Assembly (NCBI GenBank): GCA_017509715.1
Contig: JAFWOU010000023.1
Span: 1 to 64,000, forward strand
DNA from: Paludibacteraceae bacterium
GTDB taxonomy: Bacteria > Bacteroidota > Bacteroidia > Bacteroidales > Paludibacteraceae
Length of the DNA stretch: 64,000 nucleotides
Direction of reading: 5' to 3'
Below are positions 17,553 to 27,136 of this stretch, one piece after another (positions within the stretch are counted from its first letter, which is position 1; each line of letters begins with the position of its first letter). The position numbers and the translations under genes are program-made. Under the pieces are notes generated by a model, which was not told the DNA's origin, did not search any database, and was given only the letters and a program-made list of their open reading frames with translations.

Positions 17553-20357
17553 ATGAAAAAGATATTTGGTATTCTTTGCGCTTGTTTGATGAGCGTTGCG
17601 GCATGGGCAGTTATGGCCACGCCGGAGTTGATCACCCGGACTCAGGCCGACGGTACGACCGTCCAGCTCCGCCTCGTGGGTGATGAGTTCCATAGTTACT
17701 ATACCCGCCCGGATGGTACCCCCGTGCGGCTCAATAGCCGTGGTATGTGGGTCGACGATGCCTCGGTGGCTACTCCCTCTGCCTCCGCACTGCGCGCACG
17801 TCGCGTAGCCCAGCAGAAGCAGTTTGCGGCTACCTTCCCCCTGTCCGGTTCGCCTCATAGCGTAGTCATCCTGGTCAATTTCTCCGACCAGACCTTCCGC
17901 TACACGCAAGCCGACTTCCAGAAGATGCTCAACGAGTCGGGCTATAGCACCAACGGTGGTGTAGGCTCCGCTCGCGACTATTTCATCGCCAGCTCCGACA
18001 GTATCTTCTCGCCCATCTTCGATTGCTACGGACCTGTCACGCTGAGCAACAATTCGGCTTACTACGACAAGAATACCGCCAAGATGGTCGTCGAGGCTTG
18101 CAACAAGGTGTCTTCCGAACTGGGCATCAATATGGCCCAGTATGATACCAACAACGATGGCCGCCTGGACAACGTCTTCATCTACTATGCCGGCCACAAC
18201 GAGGCCGAGGGTGGCGCATCCACTACCATCTGGCCCCACCGCAGTATTGTCAGCACCGGCGACCGCGTAGATGGCAAACTGATCTACGACTATGCTTGTA
18301 CCTCCGAGCTCCGCGGTTCGGCCGGAACGTCCATGTGCGGTATCGGTACGTTCTGCCACGAGTTCGGCCACGTGCTCGGTCTGCCCGACTACTACGACAC
18401 CGACGACCAGTACGACCAGCAGTATACCGTCGGCTCATGGGATATCATGTGCTCCGGTAGCTACAACGGCAACGGCAAGACGCCGCCCAGTTACACGGCC
18501 GGTGAGCGCTTCCAGCTCGGTTGGGTCACCCCCGTCCAGATCACCGACCCCGGTGTCTATACCCTGGCGCCCATTGAGGACGGATCCAAGCAGATCTTCC
18601 TCATCGCCAACGGCACCCACAACCTCAGTTGGGAGTCGGCCAGCCCCAATGAGTACTGGCTCCTGGAGAACCGCCAACGTATCGGTTGGGACCGCCACTC
18701 CACCAGCCTGCCCGGTACGGGTATGCTCATCTGGCACGTCGACTATAACGCCGCCGCGTGGGGCAACAATACGCCCAACAACGGTCAACCCCTCCGCTAC
18801 GACATCGAGGAGGCCGGTGGCGTACGTGGCTATGCCGACGGTGCCGATCCCTATCCCGGTACCCGAAACGTCACCACCTTTACGCCGATGCTCCACAACG
18901 GCACCATCGTAGAGCAACCCCTCTACGACATCGTCGAGAGTGCACAGCATATCACCTTCACCTTCAAGTCCAGCGACTTCATGATCCTGCCTACCGAACT
19001 GCCGATCATCGAGAGCACCTACAATCCTGACACCAAGGTCAGCTATTCGCCGGGTAGCCGCCTTAAGATCGTAGGCGAAGAGATGTCTACCGAGGAGGAC
19101 GTGCTGATTAGCATCAATGGCAAGGGCTTCCAGATCTCGCTCGACAGTATCAACTGGACCAACGGCTTCAACGTACGTCCCACTTCCGCTAACCTGGAGC
19201 AGGATATCTTCGTGCGTTACCGTCCCAATAAGATGGTCTGCACCACCGAGCGCGGTACCATCACCGTCCGCCAGGACGCTAAGATCGGTACCTACGCCGT
19301 ACGTGCTACCTGTCCGCGTCCGACGCTCATCGAAGCGCCCTACGTGGATAAGATAGAGGAGGTTACCCCCACCTCGTTTAAGGTGCGCTGGACACCCCAG
19401 GCAGATGCCGAGTTCTACTACGTCACCCTCTATCATATGGAGGATGGCCAGGAGACCACCATGGAGAGCTTCGAGGGCTTTGACGACGAACTGACCGTCC
19501 AGGAGTCCGGCTGGTACACCAGCTTCTACCGCACTACCTCCAAGGCCAAGGAGGATGGCGCCGTATCTATGTGGTTCAAGGAGAACAACGAGACCATGAT
19601 CACCCCGATCTACTCGCTGCCCGTCACCCAACTCAGTATGTGGCTCAGCGCTCCCGCTACCACCGATGCCGAAGTCGGCTTCCTCACCCTCATCGGCTAT
19701 AGCGATGCCGGCATCGATACGCTGGAGAATATCTCCATCACCAAGAGCACCAAGAAGTATACCTACACCCGCACCTTCGAAGAGTCGAAGGGTTATCGCC
19801 GCTTCCAGATGGTCTATACCTCTATCGGCGGTGAGGGTGTCTGCATGGATGCTTTCTGCACTACGTTCAATCAGAAAATCGTCTATACCTACAAGGGACG
19901 CGAGAAGGAAATCACGGCTATCGAGGGCGAACTGGCTGAGGACTATACCGTCTTCTATGCCTACGACCTCACGCCGGGTACTACCTACTACGTACGTCTC
20001 CAGTGCTCCGAGAACAAGGGCTGTAGCGAACATCTCAGTCCGCTTGGCATGGAGGTCTTGGTCTTCACCAAAGAGGGCGAGGCCAGCGATTCGCGCCATC
20101 TGACCGTGGCTTACGACTCGATCACTTACAATCCCGCTACCCACGTGGTCTATCTGCCGCAGTCGCTCCAGAAGGGTAGCCTCTGCATCTATGATGCCGA
20201 TGGCAACCTCACCAAGCGCATCCCCGTCAGCCCGACCAACAATATCGTGGTGCTGCCCGATAGCGAGTTCTGCCGCGGAGCACTCTATCTGCTCAAGTAT
20301 ATGCCGGAGGATAAGATGAACCGCAAGAGTCCGTGGATCAAGATCATCTTCCAATAA
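17553..20357 (+). CDS. Secreted M6 family metalloprotease
   Basis: 934 residues from ATG 17553; the earlier frame start at 17523 overlaps the promoter. Signal peptide MKKIFGILCACLMSVAAWAV. A short propeptide-like region is followed by the M6 (immune inhibitor A-like) domain with VILVNFSDQTF, the zinc motif CHEFGHVLGLPDYYD near residues 268-282, and the downstream SWDIMCSGSYNG Met-turn region. After about residue 480 come two beta-rich modules. One (TSFKVRWTPQADAEFYYVTL) resembles fibronectin type III. The last 80 residues (GSLCIYDADGNLTKRIPV to SPWIKIIFQ) resemble a type IX secretion sorting domain. The product is probably exported and surface-bound or released. It is monocistronic, with its own promoter and terminator. 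Confidence 0.9.
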   Translation: MKKIFGILCACLMSVAAWAVMATPELITRTQADGTTVQLRLVGDEFHSYYTRPDGTPVRLNSRGMWVDDASVATPSASALRARRVAQQKQFAATFPLSGSPHSVVILVNFSDQTFRYTQADFQKMLNESGYSTNGGVGSARDYFIASSDSIFSPIFDCYGPVTLSNNSAYYDKNTAKMVVEACNKVSSELGINMAQYDTNNDGRLDNVFIYYAGHNEAEGGASTTIWPHRSIVSTGDRVDGKLIYDYACTSELRGSAGTSMCGIGTFCHEFGHVLGLPDYYDTDDQYDQQYTVGSWDIMCSGSYNGNGKTPPSYTAGERFQLGWVTPVQITDPGVYTLAPIEDGSKQIFLIANGTHNLSWESASPNEYWLLENRQRIGWDRHSTSLPGTGMLIWHVDYNAAAWGNNTPNNGQPLRYDIEEAGGVRGYADGADPYPGTRNVTTFTPMLHNGTIVEQPLYDIVESAQHITFTFKSSDFMILPTELPIIESTYNPDTKVSYSPGSRLKIVGEEMSTEEDVLISINGKGFQISLDSINWTNGFNVRPTSANLEQDIFVRYRPNKMVCTTERGTITVRQDAKIGTYAVRATCPRPTLIEAPYVDKIEEVTPTSFKVRWTPQADAEFYYVTLYHMEDGQETTMESFEGFDDELTVQESGWYTSFYRTTSKAKEDGAVSMWFKENNETMITPIYSLPVTQLSMWLSAPATTDAEVGFLTLIGYSDAGIDTLENISITKSTKKYTYTRTFEESKGYRRFQMVYTSIGGEGVCMDAFCTTFNQKIVYTYKGREKEITAIEGELAEDYTVFYAYDLTPGTTYYVRLQCSENKGCSEHLSPLGMEVLVFTKEGEASDSRHLTVAYDSITYNPATHVVYLPQSLQKGSLCIYDADGNLTKRIPVSPTNNIVVLPDSEFCRGALYLLKYMPEDKMNRKSPWIKIIFQ

Positions 20358-20365
20358 TCCAACCG

Positions 20366-20395
20366 AAAAGAGAGGCCCGCAAGCCTCTCTTTTTT
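20366..20395 (+). terminator. Rho-independent terminator of M6 protease gene
   Basis: Stem AAAAGAGAGGC / GCCTCTCTTTT with loop CCGCAA, then T residues. A TAACCCR array starts four bases later. Confidence 0.95.
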
Positions 20396-20399
20396 ATCT

Positions 20400-20514
20400 A
20401 TAACCCATAACCTGTAACCCGTAACCCGTAACCCGTAACCCATAACCCATAACCCATAACCCATAACCCATAACCCATAACCCATAACCCATAACCCGTA
20501 ACCCGTAACCCATA
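20400..20514 (+). repeat. TAACCCR heptamer array, about 16 units
   Basis: This is the longest TAACCCR array in the window. It lies between convergent genes, directly after the M6 terminator and up to the murG stop. Units are mostly TAACCCA or TAACCCG, with one TAACCTG variant. Confidence 0.95.
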
Positions 20515-20520
20515 AAACCA

Positions 20521-21597
20521 TTACCCTCTCGCCAACCGGATCACTTCCTCCGCAATCCGCTTAGCCGAATCGGGTTCGGCCAGTTGCAGCACGTTCTCAT
20601 GCAGCTTCTCCAGTCTCTCCTTGTCTTGGATCAGTTCCAAAGCCGTTCCCACCAGTTTCTCGCCGGCCTCGGCATCGCGCACCAGCACTGCTGCATCTCT
20701 TCTCACCAGCGCCATCGCGTTGTGGGTCTGATGGTCTTCGGCTACGTTGGGCGAAGGTACCAGTATGGCCGGTTTGCCCAGCAGGCATAGCTCGCTGATC
20801 GAACTGGCGCCGGCACGCGAGATGACCAGATCGGCCGTGGCATACCTATCCGGCATATCGTTCAGGAAAGCCAGACACTCGATATTCTTCGGACTGCCGG
20901 CCGCTTCCCATGCCGCGTGGCATTGCTCGTAGTAGATCTTACCGGTCTGCCAAACGACGTGGATACCGTTGAAGGCTGACAGCTGATGGCTGATGGCCTG
21001 TTTCATCGCTTCGTTGATCGTCCGTGCACCCAGGCTTCCGCCGATCACCAGCAGATTCCTTTCGCCCTTCACCTCTCGCCTTTCGCCTTTCAGCAGGTTC
21101 TGACGCACCGGATTGCCGGTCAGTATGATCTTTTCGGCGGGGAAGAAACGCTCCATATCGGGATACGCCACGCATATCTTCTTCGCGTCGTTCTTTAGTA
21201 GCTTATTCGTCACGCCGGCAAAGCCGTTCTGCTCTTGCAGCAGGATAGGTACCCCCATGCGGGCAGCCACCTTCATCGCTGCCCCAGAGGCATAACCGCC
21301 TACGCCTACGCCTACGTCCGGACGGAAATCGCGTATGATACGCTTGGCCTGGATCATCGAGCGCAGCAGGTCGATCACTACCGACACGTTCTTCCAGGGC
21401 TGTGCCCGGTTGAAGCCGCGCACCGGCAGTCCGATGATCTTGTACCCCGCTTCGGGTACACGCTCCATCTCCATGCGACCCAGCGCACCTACAAACAGTA
21501 TCTCTGCCTCTTTGTCCAGTTCGCGGAGCGCATTGGCGATACTCACTGCGGGGAAGATATGTCCACCGGTTCCCCCTCCGGAAATTAGGTACTTCAT
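20521..21597 (-). CDS. murG: MurG, lipid II-forming GlcNAc transferase
   Basis: 358 residues. GT28 features: GGGTGGHIFPAVSIA at the N-terminus, the lipid-binding GGYASG, the central VIGGSLGARTIN, and the UDP-GlcNAc site SRAGASSISELCLLGKPAILVPSP near residues 262-285 with EDHQTHNA. It adds GlcNAc to lipid I on the inner face of the membrane. Two stretches look inserted. LLKGERREVKGERN near 172-185 is made of 7-bp units (21059-21094). AISHQLSAFNGI near 200 is made of GCTGATG-like units (20968-20999). Both lie in surface loops and keep the frame. It is the last gene of the division cluster here; murC, ftsQ, ftsA and ftsZ do not follow. Confidence 0.95.
   Translation of the reverse strand: MKYLISGGGTGGHIFPAVSIANALRELDKEAEILFVGALGRMEMERVPEAGYKIIGLPVRGFNRAQPWKNVSVVIDLLRSMIQAKRIIRDFRPDVGVGVGGYASGAAMKVAARMGVPILLQEQNGFAGVTNKLLKNDAKKICVAYPDMERFFPAEKIILTGNPVRQNLLKGERREVKGERNLLVIGGSLGARTINEAMKQAISHQLSAFNGIHVVWQTGKIYYEQCHAAWEAAGSPKNIECLAFLNDMPDRYATADLVISRAGASSISELCLLGKPAILVPSPNVAEDHQTHNAMALVRRDAAVLVRDAEAGEKLVGTALELIQDKERLEKLHENVLQLAEPDSAKRIAEEVIRLARG
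20968..20999 (-). repeat. GCTGATG-type heptamers inside murG
   Basis: Tandem units GCTGACA, GCTGATG, GCTGATG on the plus strand encode SHQLSAF in MurG. The unit belongs to the CAGCYRT family found between genes at 31459 and 32232. Confidence 0.75.
21059..21094 (-). repeat. TTTCGCC heptamers inside murG
   Basis: Units of the TTTCGCC/TCTCGCC type encode the charged segment KGERREVKGER in MurG. The same unit occurs in dapB at 53650-53687. Confidence 0.8.
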
Positions 21598-21602
21598 AGC
21601 TA

Positions 21603-22961
21603 TTATGCTTCTTCGGTTATTACGGGTTCAATCACCAGCTCAGGTGCTTGTTCTTTCGGTTCCGGCTCCATGATGAGCAGTTCGGGTATGTCGTTCTTGC
21701 TCTCCTCCTCGGTGCCGCTCACGCGCTTGCGCAGCATGGTCTGCTCGCGGCTCACGCACATCATGATGCCGAAGTACAAGCTCGTCACGATGGCGCTCGT
21801 ACCGCCTCTGGTTATCAGTGGCAGGGGTTGTCCCGTCACGGGTCCCAGACCCACCACCACCATCATCGAGATCAGCGCCTGACACGTCAGCATCAGCGCC
21901 AAGCCCATCATCATCAGCATCGAGGCATAGTCGTCAAACCGGCTCGACACGTAGCAGGCCCGGAACAGTATGGCCAGGAACAGAAACATCAGAAACGCCG
22001 CTCCTATCACGCCCGACTCCTCTACGATGATCGCAAAGATATAGTCGGCATAGGCCACGGGCAGGAAGTCACGCTCCTTGCTATTGCCCGGCAGTACGCC
22101 CAGCGGCGACTTACCGCCACGCCATACGGCCAGCAGCGAGAACGTCCGCTGGCTGTTCTTGTTCTGCATGTCCTTGCGGATCTGCGCCTTCTCGTAGGCC
22201 CGTTGCTGTTCAGGCGTCATCTTCGCCATCTTGGCCTGCTCTTCCTTGCTCTCCTGGGCTTTCTTCTTAAACTCATCAATACGCTGCACCCAGGTGTTGG
22301 CGCGCTCAAACGGACCAGACAGGCTGTGCCCTTGGCTAATCAGCAGTTTGGCACTTCCCAGACCTACCACCAGCATCAGCAGCGGGATGAATACGCACAT
22401 CAGGATGTATTTCCATTGTATCCGCGCCAGGAACAGCAGCGCCACAAAGATGATCCATATCAGTACGGCCGTCGAGAGGTTGTTGAGCAATATCGGCACC
22501 GTGGTCACGATTGCTACGCCTGCCGACCAGTAGAAATACTTCCGTTTCTCAGCGTCATCCTTGGCGCGCGAGAGCAGGTCGGCAATCACCACCACCATCG
22601 ATAGCTTGGCCAGCTCCGAGGGCTGGAACGAGATCTTCCATATCTGTACCCAACGCGAAGCACCGTTGATGGTCTTCACAAAGGGCAACGACGGCACCAT
22701 CGTACATAGGCACATCAGTATCGCAAAGGCCAGCAACCCGTAGCCGAAGCGGCGTATCCATACCGAGGGCATGAACTGCACGCCGTACGCCACCAGCACA
22801 CCCAGCGCCAGAAACAGCACCTGCTGTCCTACGATGCTGAATACCGATGTGCTCTTATACACCAGCGTACTGCTGGCCGAGAGGAGCGCTATGATAGCTA
22901 CGCCGATCAGGAACAGAAAAAGTCCCCAGAACGTCTTGTCGATTGCCGTGCGATTTGCCAT
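21603..22961 (-). CDS. ftsW: FtsW, septal peptidoglycan glycosyltransferase
   Basis: 452 residues with about ten membrane segments and the SEDS family signatures: NGASRWVQIWKISFQPSELAKL near residues 100-120, and GPVTGQPLPLITRGGTSAIV near 366-385. A hydrophilic Lys/Glu-rich loop (KKAQESKEEQAKMAKMTPEQ) occurs near 245. The cytoplasmic C-terminal tail is long, acidic and proline-rich (PEPKEQAPELVIEPVITEEA). FtsW polymerises lipid II together with the FtsI transpeptidase encoded upstream. It is 5 bp before murG and 22 bp after murD, in the expected cluster order. Confidence 0.95.
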   Translation of the reverse strand: MANRTAIDKTFWGLFLFLIGVAIIALLSASSTLVYKSTSVFSIVGQQVLFLALGVLVAYGVQFMPSVWIRRFGYGLLAFAILMCLCTMVPSLPFVKTINGASRWVQIWKISFQPSELAKLSMVVVIADLLSRAKDDAEKRKYFYWSAGVAIVTTVPILLNNLSTAVLIWIIFVALLFLARIQWKYILMCVFIPLLMLVVGLGSAKLLISQGHSLSGPFERANTWVQRIDEFKKKAQESKEEQAKMAKMTPEQQRAYEKAQIRKDMQNKNSQRTFSLLAVWRGGKSPLGVLPGNSKERDFLPVAYADYIFAIIVEESGVIGAAFLMFLFLAILFRACYVSSRFDDYASMLMMMGLALMLTCQALISMMVVVGLGPVTGQPLPLITRGGTSAIVTSLYFGIMMCVSREQTMLRKRVSGTEEESKNDIPELLIMEPEPKEQAPELVIEPVITEEA

Positions 22962-22983
22962 GATGCCTTGCGTTTTTAATGTC

Positions 22984-24264
22984 TTATAATTGTCTTACGG
23001 CCTGCATAAACTGCTCGCCGCGATCTTCGTACGAGCGGAACAGGTCAAAGCTGGCACAGCAGGGCGAGAGCAGTACCGTATCGCCTTCCTGAGCCGCCTC
23101 ATACGCACCGCGTACAGCGTCCTGCAGGTTGTCGGTATCGATGATCCTTAGTCCGAACGAGTCGAAGTGCTCATGCAGCTTCTCGTTGTGCAGACCCATG
23201 AAAACCAGCGTATGACATTTCTCCTTTACCAGCTCGTCGATCTCCGAGTAGTCGTTGCCCTTGTCTTTGCCGCCCAGGATCAGTACCGTAGGTGTGTTCA
23301 TCGACTCCAGCGCATACCAGCACGAGTTGACGTTCGTGGCCTTCGAGTCGTTGATATAGCGTACGCCGCGCACCGTGGCCACGTACTGCAGACGATGTTC
23401 TACGCCCGCAAAGGTGGTCAAGCTCTCGCGGATCACCTCGTTGCGGATGCCTACCACGCGTGCCGCGATAGTAGCCGCCATCGAGTTCAGCTGGTTGTGC
23501 TTGCCGCGCAATGCCAGTTCGTCCACGCCCACCGGGAGCGGCGAGGGCAACTCAAAGCCGAAGGGGTAGAGCGTAGCGCCCAACCTCAGCTTCTCCATCT
23601 CGCGACTGATCACGGGATCTTCCGCCCAGTAGATGAAGGCGTCCTCCTTGGTCTGGTTCTGCGTGATGCGGAACTTGGCATCCACGTAGTTCTGGAAGCA
23701 GTAGTCATACCGATCCAGGTGGTCCGGCGTGATATTCAGCAGAATGGCTACATCGGCCTTGAAGTCGTACATATTGTCCAGCTGGAACGAACTCAGCTCG
23801 ATCACGTAGTACCGGTGATCCTCCCTGGCCACCTGCAGCGCCAGCGAGTTGCCTATGTTGCCCGCCAGGCCTACATCCAGTCCCGCACGGCGCAGCATGT
23901 CAAACACCAGCGAGGTGGTGGTCGTCTTGCCGTTCGAACCCGTGATGCATATCATCTTGGCCTTCGTATAGCGCGACGCAAACTCTATCTCCGAGATGAT
24001 GGGCGTGCCTTGCTCCGTCAGTTTCTTCACCAGCGGTGCACTAGCCGGAATACCCGGACTCTTCACGATCAGGTCGGCCCCGAGAATCCGTTCCTCTGTG
24101 TGCTTGCCGTCTTCCCAGGCAATACCGTGCTGATCCAGCATGGCGCGGTAGGGCTCCTTGATCGTGCCCATATCGCTAACAAAGACATCATAGCCCTTCA
24201 CTTTTCCCAGGATAGCAGCTCCCGTGCCGCTCTCCCCGGCGCCTAATACAACCAGTTTCTCCAT
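22984..24264 (-). CDS. murD: MurD, UDP-MurNAc-L-Ala:D-Glu ligase
   Basis: 426 residues. The N-terminal Rossmann start is VVLGAGESGTGAA. The ATP-binding loop CITGSNGKTTTTSLVFDML is near residues 109-127, the central-domain segment LNITPDHLDRY near 177, and the C-terminal block INDSKATNVNS near 305. The enzyme adds D-glutamate to UDP-MurNAc-L-alanine in the cytoplasm. The gene begins 3 bp after the mraY stop and ends 22 bp before ftsW, so the group is clearly one transcript. No repeat insertion is visible in this gene. Confidence 0.95.
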   Translation of the reverse strand: MEKLVVLGAGESGTGAAILGKVKGYDVFVSDMGTIKEPYRAMLDQHGIAWEDGKHTEERILGADLIVKSPGIPASAPLVKKLTEQGTPIISEIEFASRYTKAKMICITGSNGKTTTTSLVFDMLRRAGLDVGLAGNIGNSLALQVAREDHRYYVIELSSFQLDNMYDFKADVAILLNITPDHLDRYDYCFQNYVDAKFRITQNQTKEDAFIYWAEDPVISREMEKLRLGATLYPFGFELPSPLPVGVDELALRGKHNQLNSMAATIAARVVGIRNEVIRESLTTFAGVEHRLQYVATVRGVRYINDSKATNVNSCWYALESMNTPTVLILGGKDKGNDYSEIDELVKEKCHTLVFMGLHNEKLHEHFDSFGLRIIDTDNLQDAVRGAYEAAQEGDTVLLSPCCASFDLFRSYEDRGEQFMQAVRQL

Positions 24265-24267
24265 CTC

Positions 24268-25542
24268 TTATCTTATCTTCAACGTTAGTATAGTAAATGC
24301 TGCGAGGATCAAGGTCACGATGCAGAATCGTAGCACGATCTTCGACTCATGATCTAGTTTCTTCTTGCCCTTCAGGCGCACCACACACGTGGGATCCACC
24401 TTCAGCACCTGCTCCATCGAGGTGCGGAAATGGTCGTGTATCGGCGTGCGCTTCCAGATACGTACGTGGCTGCCGTCACGCTTCTTGTGCCATTTGTACA
24501 CCTGCGTCTGCAGGATCACCGACACACTCTCCATCAGGAACACACCGCATAGGATCGGTATCAGCAGCTCCTTGTGAATCAGTACGGCACATACGCCTAT
24601 GATACCGCCGATAGCCAGACTACCTGTGTCGCCCATGAATATCTGCGCCGGAAAACTGTTCCACCACAGGTATCCGATCAGCGCTCCCACAAAGGCACCC
24701 AGGAACACTACCAACTCTTCGCTGTGCGGGATATACATCACGTCGAAGTAGTTGGCCCATACCACGCTACCGCTGATATAGGCCAGCACAATGAGCGCGA
24801 TGCCCACTATCGCCGAGTTGCCGGCACACATACCGTCCATACCGTCGTTCAGGTTCGCACCGTTGCTCACAGCCGCTACTACGAACACCGTCAGCAGTAC
24901 GAAGAAGATCCATCCGGCACGGTACTTATTCTCTTCGCCCAGGAAGGAGAACATGTCTGCATAGTTGAAATTGTGGTTCTTAACAAACGGAATCGTCGTG
25001 CGGGTCGACTTCACCGGTTCGCTCTTCACTACGTACGTCACGCCGTCCTCCACGTAGGTATTCACCCGCTCGTTCATCGTCGTCACGGGGCTGTAACGCA
25101 GCGTCAAGCCTACCATCAGTCCCACCAGCACCTGACCGGCTATCTTCACCCAGCCGTTCAGTCCGTCTTTGTTCTTGCGGAAGGTCTTGATATAGTCGTC
25201 TGCAAAACCTATCGCACCCAGGATCAACGTCGTCGCGATCATGAGCAGCATGTATATATTGCTCAGTCGGCCCAGCAGCAGACAGGGAATCAGTATGGCG
25301 GTCAGCACCACCACGCCGCCCATCGTCGGAACGCCTTTCTTGTTCACGTTAAACGGGTCCAACTTCTCGTCGCGCTGCTGCTCAAAGAACTGATGGCGCT
25401 TCATGAAGTTGATAAAATACTCGCCCAGCAGGATGCTGATGAGCATCGCCAGCACAGCTGCCAGTATGGCGCGGAACGAGATATACGTCATCAGTCGCGC
25501 ACCCGGCAGTCCCTGCAATAATGTGTTCAGTTGATAAAACAT
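24268..25542 (-). CDS. mraY: MraY, phospho-MurNAc-pentapeptide translocase
   Basis: 424 residues, multi-pass membrane enzyme. Family motifs are present: KKGVPTMGGVV near residue 68, GFADDYIKTFRKNKDGL near 112, NLNDGMDGMCAG near 232, FMGDTGSLAIGG near 307, and the histidine block RTPIHDHFR near 372 (HHH in many homologues). It is longer than the E. coli protein because of an extended periplasmic loop (about residues 148-190), as is usual in Bacteroidota. It makes lipid I at the inner membrane. A gap of 82 bp to murE is filled by TTTACGA and GACTTTY heptamers. Confidence 0.95.
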   Translation of the reverse strand: MFYQLNTLLQGLPGARLMTYISFRAILAAVLAMLISILLGEYFINFMKRHQFFEQQRDEKLDPFNVNKKGVPTMGGVVVLTAILIPCLLLGRLSNIYMLLMIATTLILGAIGFADDYIKTFRKNKDGLNGWVKIAGQVLVGLMVGLTLRYSPVTTMNERVNTYVEDGVTYVVKSEPVKSTRTTIPFVKNHNFNYADMFSFLGEENKYRAGWIFFVLLTVFVVAAVSNGANLNDGMDGMCAGNSAIVGIALIVLAYISGSVVWANYFDVMYIPHSEELVVFLGAFVGALIGYLWWNSFPAQIFMGDTGSLAIGGIIGVCAVLIHKELLIPILCGVFLMESVSVILQTQVYKWHKKRDGSHVRIWKRTPIHDHFRTSMEQVLKVDPTCVVRLKGKKKLDHESKIVLRFCIVTLILAAFTILTLKIR

Positions 25543-25550
25543 ATGTTATT

Positions 25551-25628
25551 ATTTACGATTTAGTCATTTACGATTTACGATTTTCGGCTTTCGACTTTGA
25601 GCGAAGCGGTCTTTTGACTTTCGACTAT
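25551..25628. repeat. TTTACGA and GACTTTY heptamers between murE and mraY
   Basis: TTTACGA-type units (25551-25582) are followed by a copy of the GACTTTY element containing GAGCGAAGCGGTC (25586-25626). The murE stop codon is formed by the last unit. Related copies of the second part lie at 44902-44949, 50651-50694 and 51479-51520. Confidence 0.9.
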
Positions 25629-27124
25629 ATATACTTCCGTACTTGTTCATGGTCATCAAAGTGGTGCTTCACGCCACGGATGATCTGATAGTCCTCGTGT
25701 CCTTTGCCGGCCACCAGGATTACGTCGCCCGCCTGGGCCAGCGTACAAGCCGTCTGGATAGCGGCCGCACGGTCCTCGATCACGAGCGTACTGCGCAGCT
25801 CCTCTTCCGTCAGGCCCGCCTTCATGTCGTTCAGGATCTCGGCCGGCTCTTCGTCACGCGGGTTGTCACTCGTCAGTATCAGCTGCTCGCTGCCTCGTTT
25901 GGCTATCTGCGCCATCATCGGTCTCTTTCCCTTGTCTCTGTTTCCGCCACAACCCACAACTGTTATCAACTTGGGGCGTTGTACATTGTCCTTTGTCACT
26001 TTGTCACTTCCGATGATCTCCCGTATCGTCTGTATCACGTTGTCCACCGCATCAGGCGTATGGGCATAGTCTACGATGGCCGTCCAGCCCTTCGGACTAC
26101 GTATGGTCTCAAAGCGGCCGTTCACGGGCGTCAGCGTCGAGAGCACCCGCAGCACCTCGGTCTTCTCAAAGCCCAGCTGCAGCGCCGCACCGTAGATACA
26201 GAGCAGGTTGCTCACGTTGAACCGGCCTACCAGCGGTACGAACACTTCCTGTCCGTTCACCTGCAGCAGCATGCCGTCAAATCCCTCTTCCAGGATCTGC
26301 GCGCGGTAGTCTGCCAACTGACGTACGGAGTAGGTCGCTACGTGTGCCCGCGTGTTCTGGGTCATCACGAGGCCGTTCTTATCATCTGCATTGGTGACGG
26401 CAAAAGCCGTCTTCGGCAGTTCGTCAAAGAAGCGCTTCTTGGTGTCGCGGTAGTTGTCAAAGGTCTTATGATAGTCGATATGATCGCGCGTCAGGTTGGT
26501 GAACAATCCGCCGTCAAATCGTAGTCCCGCAATACGTTGCTGGGCGATAGCGTGACTCGACACCTCCATAAAGGCGTACTCGCATCCTGCGTCCACCATG
26601 CGGCGCAGCAAGCCGTTCAGCTCCAGCGCATCGGGCGTGGTGTGCGTAGCCGCTACGGCCTCGTCCTCGATATAGTTGCATACCGTGGAGAGCAGACCGG
26701 CACGATGACCCATCGCGCGCGTCAACTTATAGAGTAGGGTGGCGATCGTGGTCTTGCCGTTCGTGCCCGTCACGCCCACCAGCGTCAGCCGGCTTGACGG
26801 ACTGCCGTACCATGCGTCGGCCAAGAGACCCAGCGCCTTGTCCGTGTCCTCTACCAGGATATAGGTGCACGCCTTGGTACTTGGTACTTGGTCACTTAGT
26901 CCCTTCGGCATATACTCTGCCTTGCTCAGCACCACCGCCGCAGCGCCTTTTCCGACGCATTGCTCGATGAAGCCGTGACCGTCCACGGCCGTGCCGGCTT
27001 GGGCTACAAACAGATCGCCTTCGCCCACCTTGCGTGAGTCGAAGTGGATCGCGTGTACCTCCTTATCCGTTGCGCCCAGTACGCGTACGGGCGAGATAGC
27101 GTTCAGTAGTTCCTGTAGTTTCAT
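25625..27124 (-). CDS. murE: MurE, meso-diaminopimelate-adding ligase
   Basis: 499 residues. Motifs: [15 protein letters not shown] near residue 28, [18 protein letters not shown] near 117-134, and the substrate-specific [11 protein letters not shown] near 421, which marks meso-diaminopimelate specificity rather than lysine. The protein carries two non-conserved stretches that coincide with heptamer repeats: [13 protein letters not shown] near residue 77 (26872-26904) and [13 protein letters not shown] near 375 (25979-26010). The peptide VTKDNVQ also occurs in HtpG of this window. MurE adds the third residue of the stem peptide. It follows ftsI with a 12-bp gap. Confidence 0.95.
   Translation of the reverse strand: MKLQELLNAISPVRVLGATDKEVHAIHFDSRKVGEGDLFVAQAGTAVDGHGFIEQCVGKGAAAVVLSKAEYMPKGLSDQVPSTKACTYILVEDTDKALGLLADAWYGSPSSRLTLVGVTGTNGKTTIATLLYKLTRAMGHRAGLLSTVCNYIEDEAVAATHTTPDALELNGLLRRMVDAGCEYAFMEVSSHAIAQQRIAGLRFDGGLFTNLTRDHIDYHKTFDNYRDTKKRFFDELPKTAFAVTNADDKNGLVMTQNTRAHVATYSVRQLADYRAQILEEGFDGMLLQVNGQEVFVPLVGRFNVSNLLCIYGAALQLGFEKTEVLRVLSTLTPVNGRFETIRSPKGWTAIVDYAHTPDAVDNVIQTIREIIGSDKVTKDNVQRPKLITVVGCGGNRDKGKRPMMAQIAKRGSEQLILTSDNPRDEEPAEILNDMKAGLTEEELRSTLVIEDRAAAIQTACTLAQAGDVILVAGKGHEDYQIIRGVKHHFDDHEQVRKYI
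25979..26010 (-). repeat. TTGTCAC-type heptamers inside murE
   Basis: Units TTGTACA, TTGTCCT, TTGTCAC, TTGTCAC encode VTKDNVQ in MurE. The related stretch in htpG at 35573-35602 encodes the same peptide. Confidence 0.8.
26872..26904 (-). repeat. TTGGTAC heptamers inside murE
   Basis: Tandem CTTGGTA/CTTGGTC/CTTAGTC units encode [10 protein letters not shown] in the N-terminal domain of MurE. Confidence 0.8.
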
Positions 27125-27136
27125 ATCGATCGTGGT

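Noticed and set aside
20400..20514. Telomere-like or CRISPR-like array
   Set aside because: The TAACCCR units are contiguous 7-mers without spacers, lie inside the chromosome between genes, and recur at other loci. No cas genes are present.
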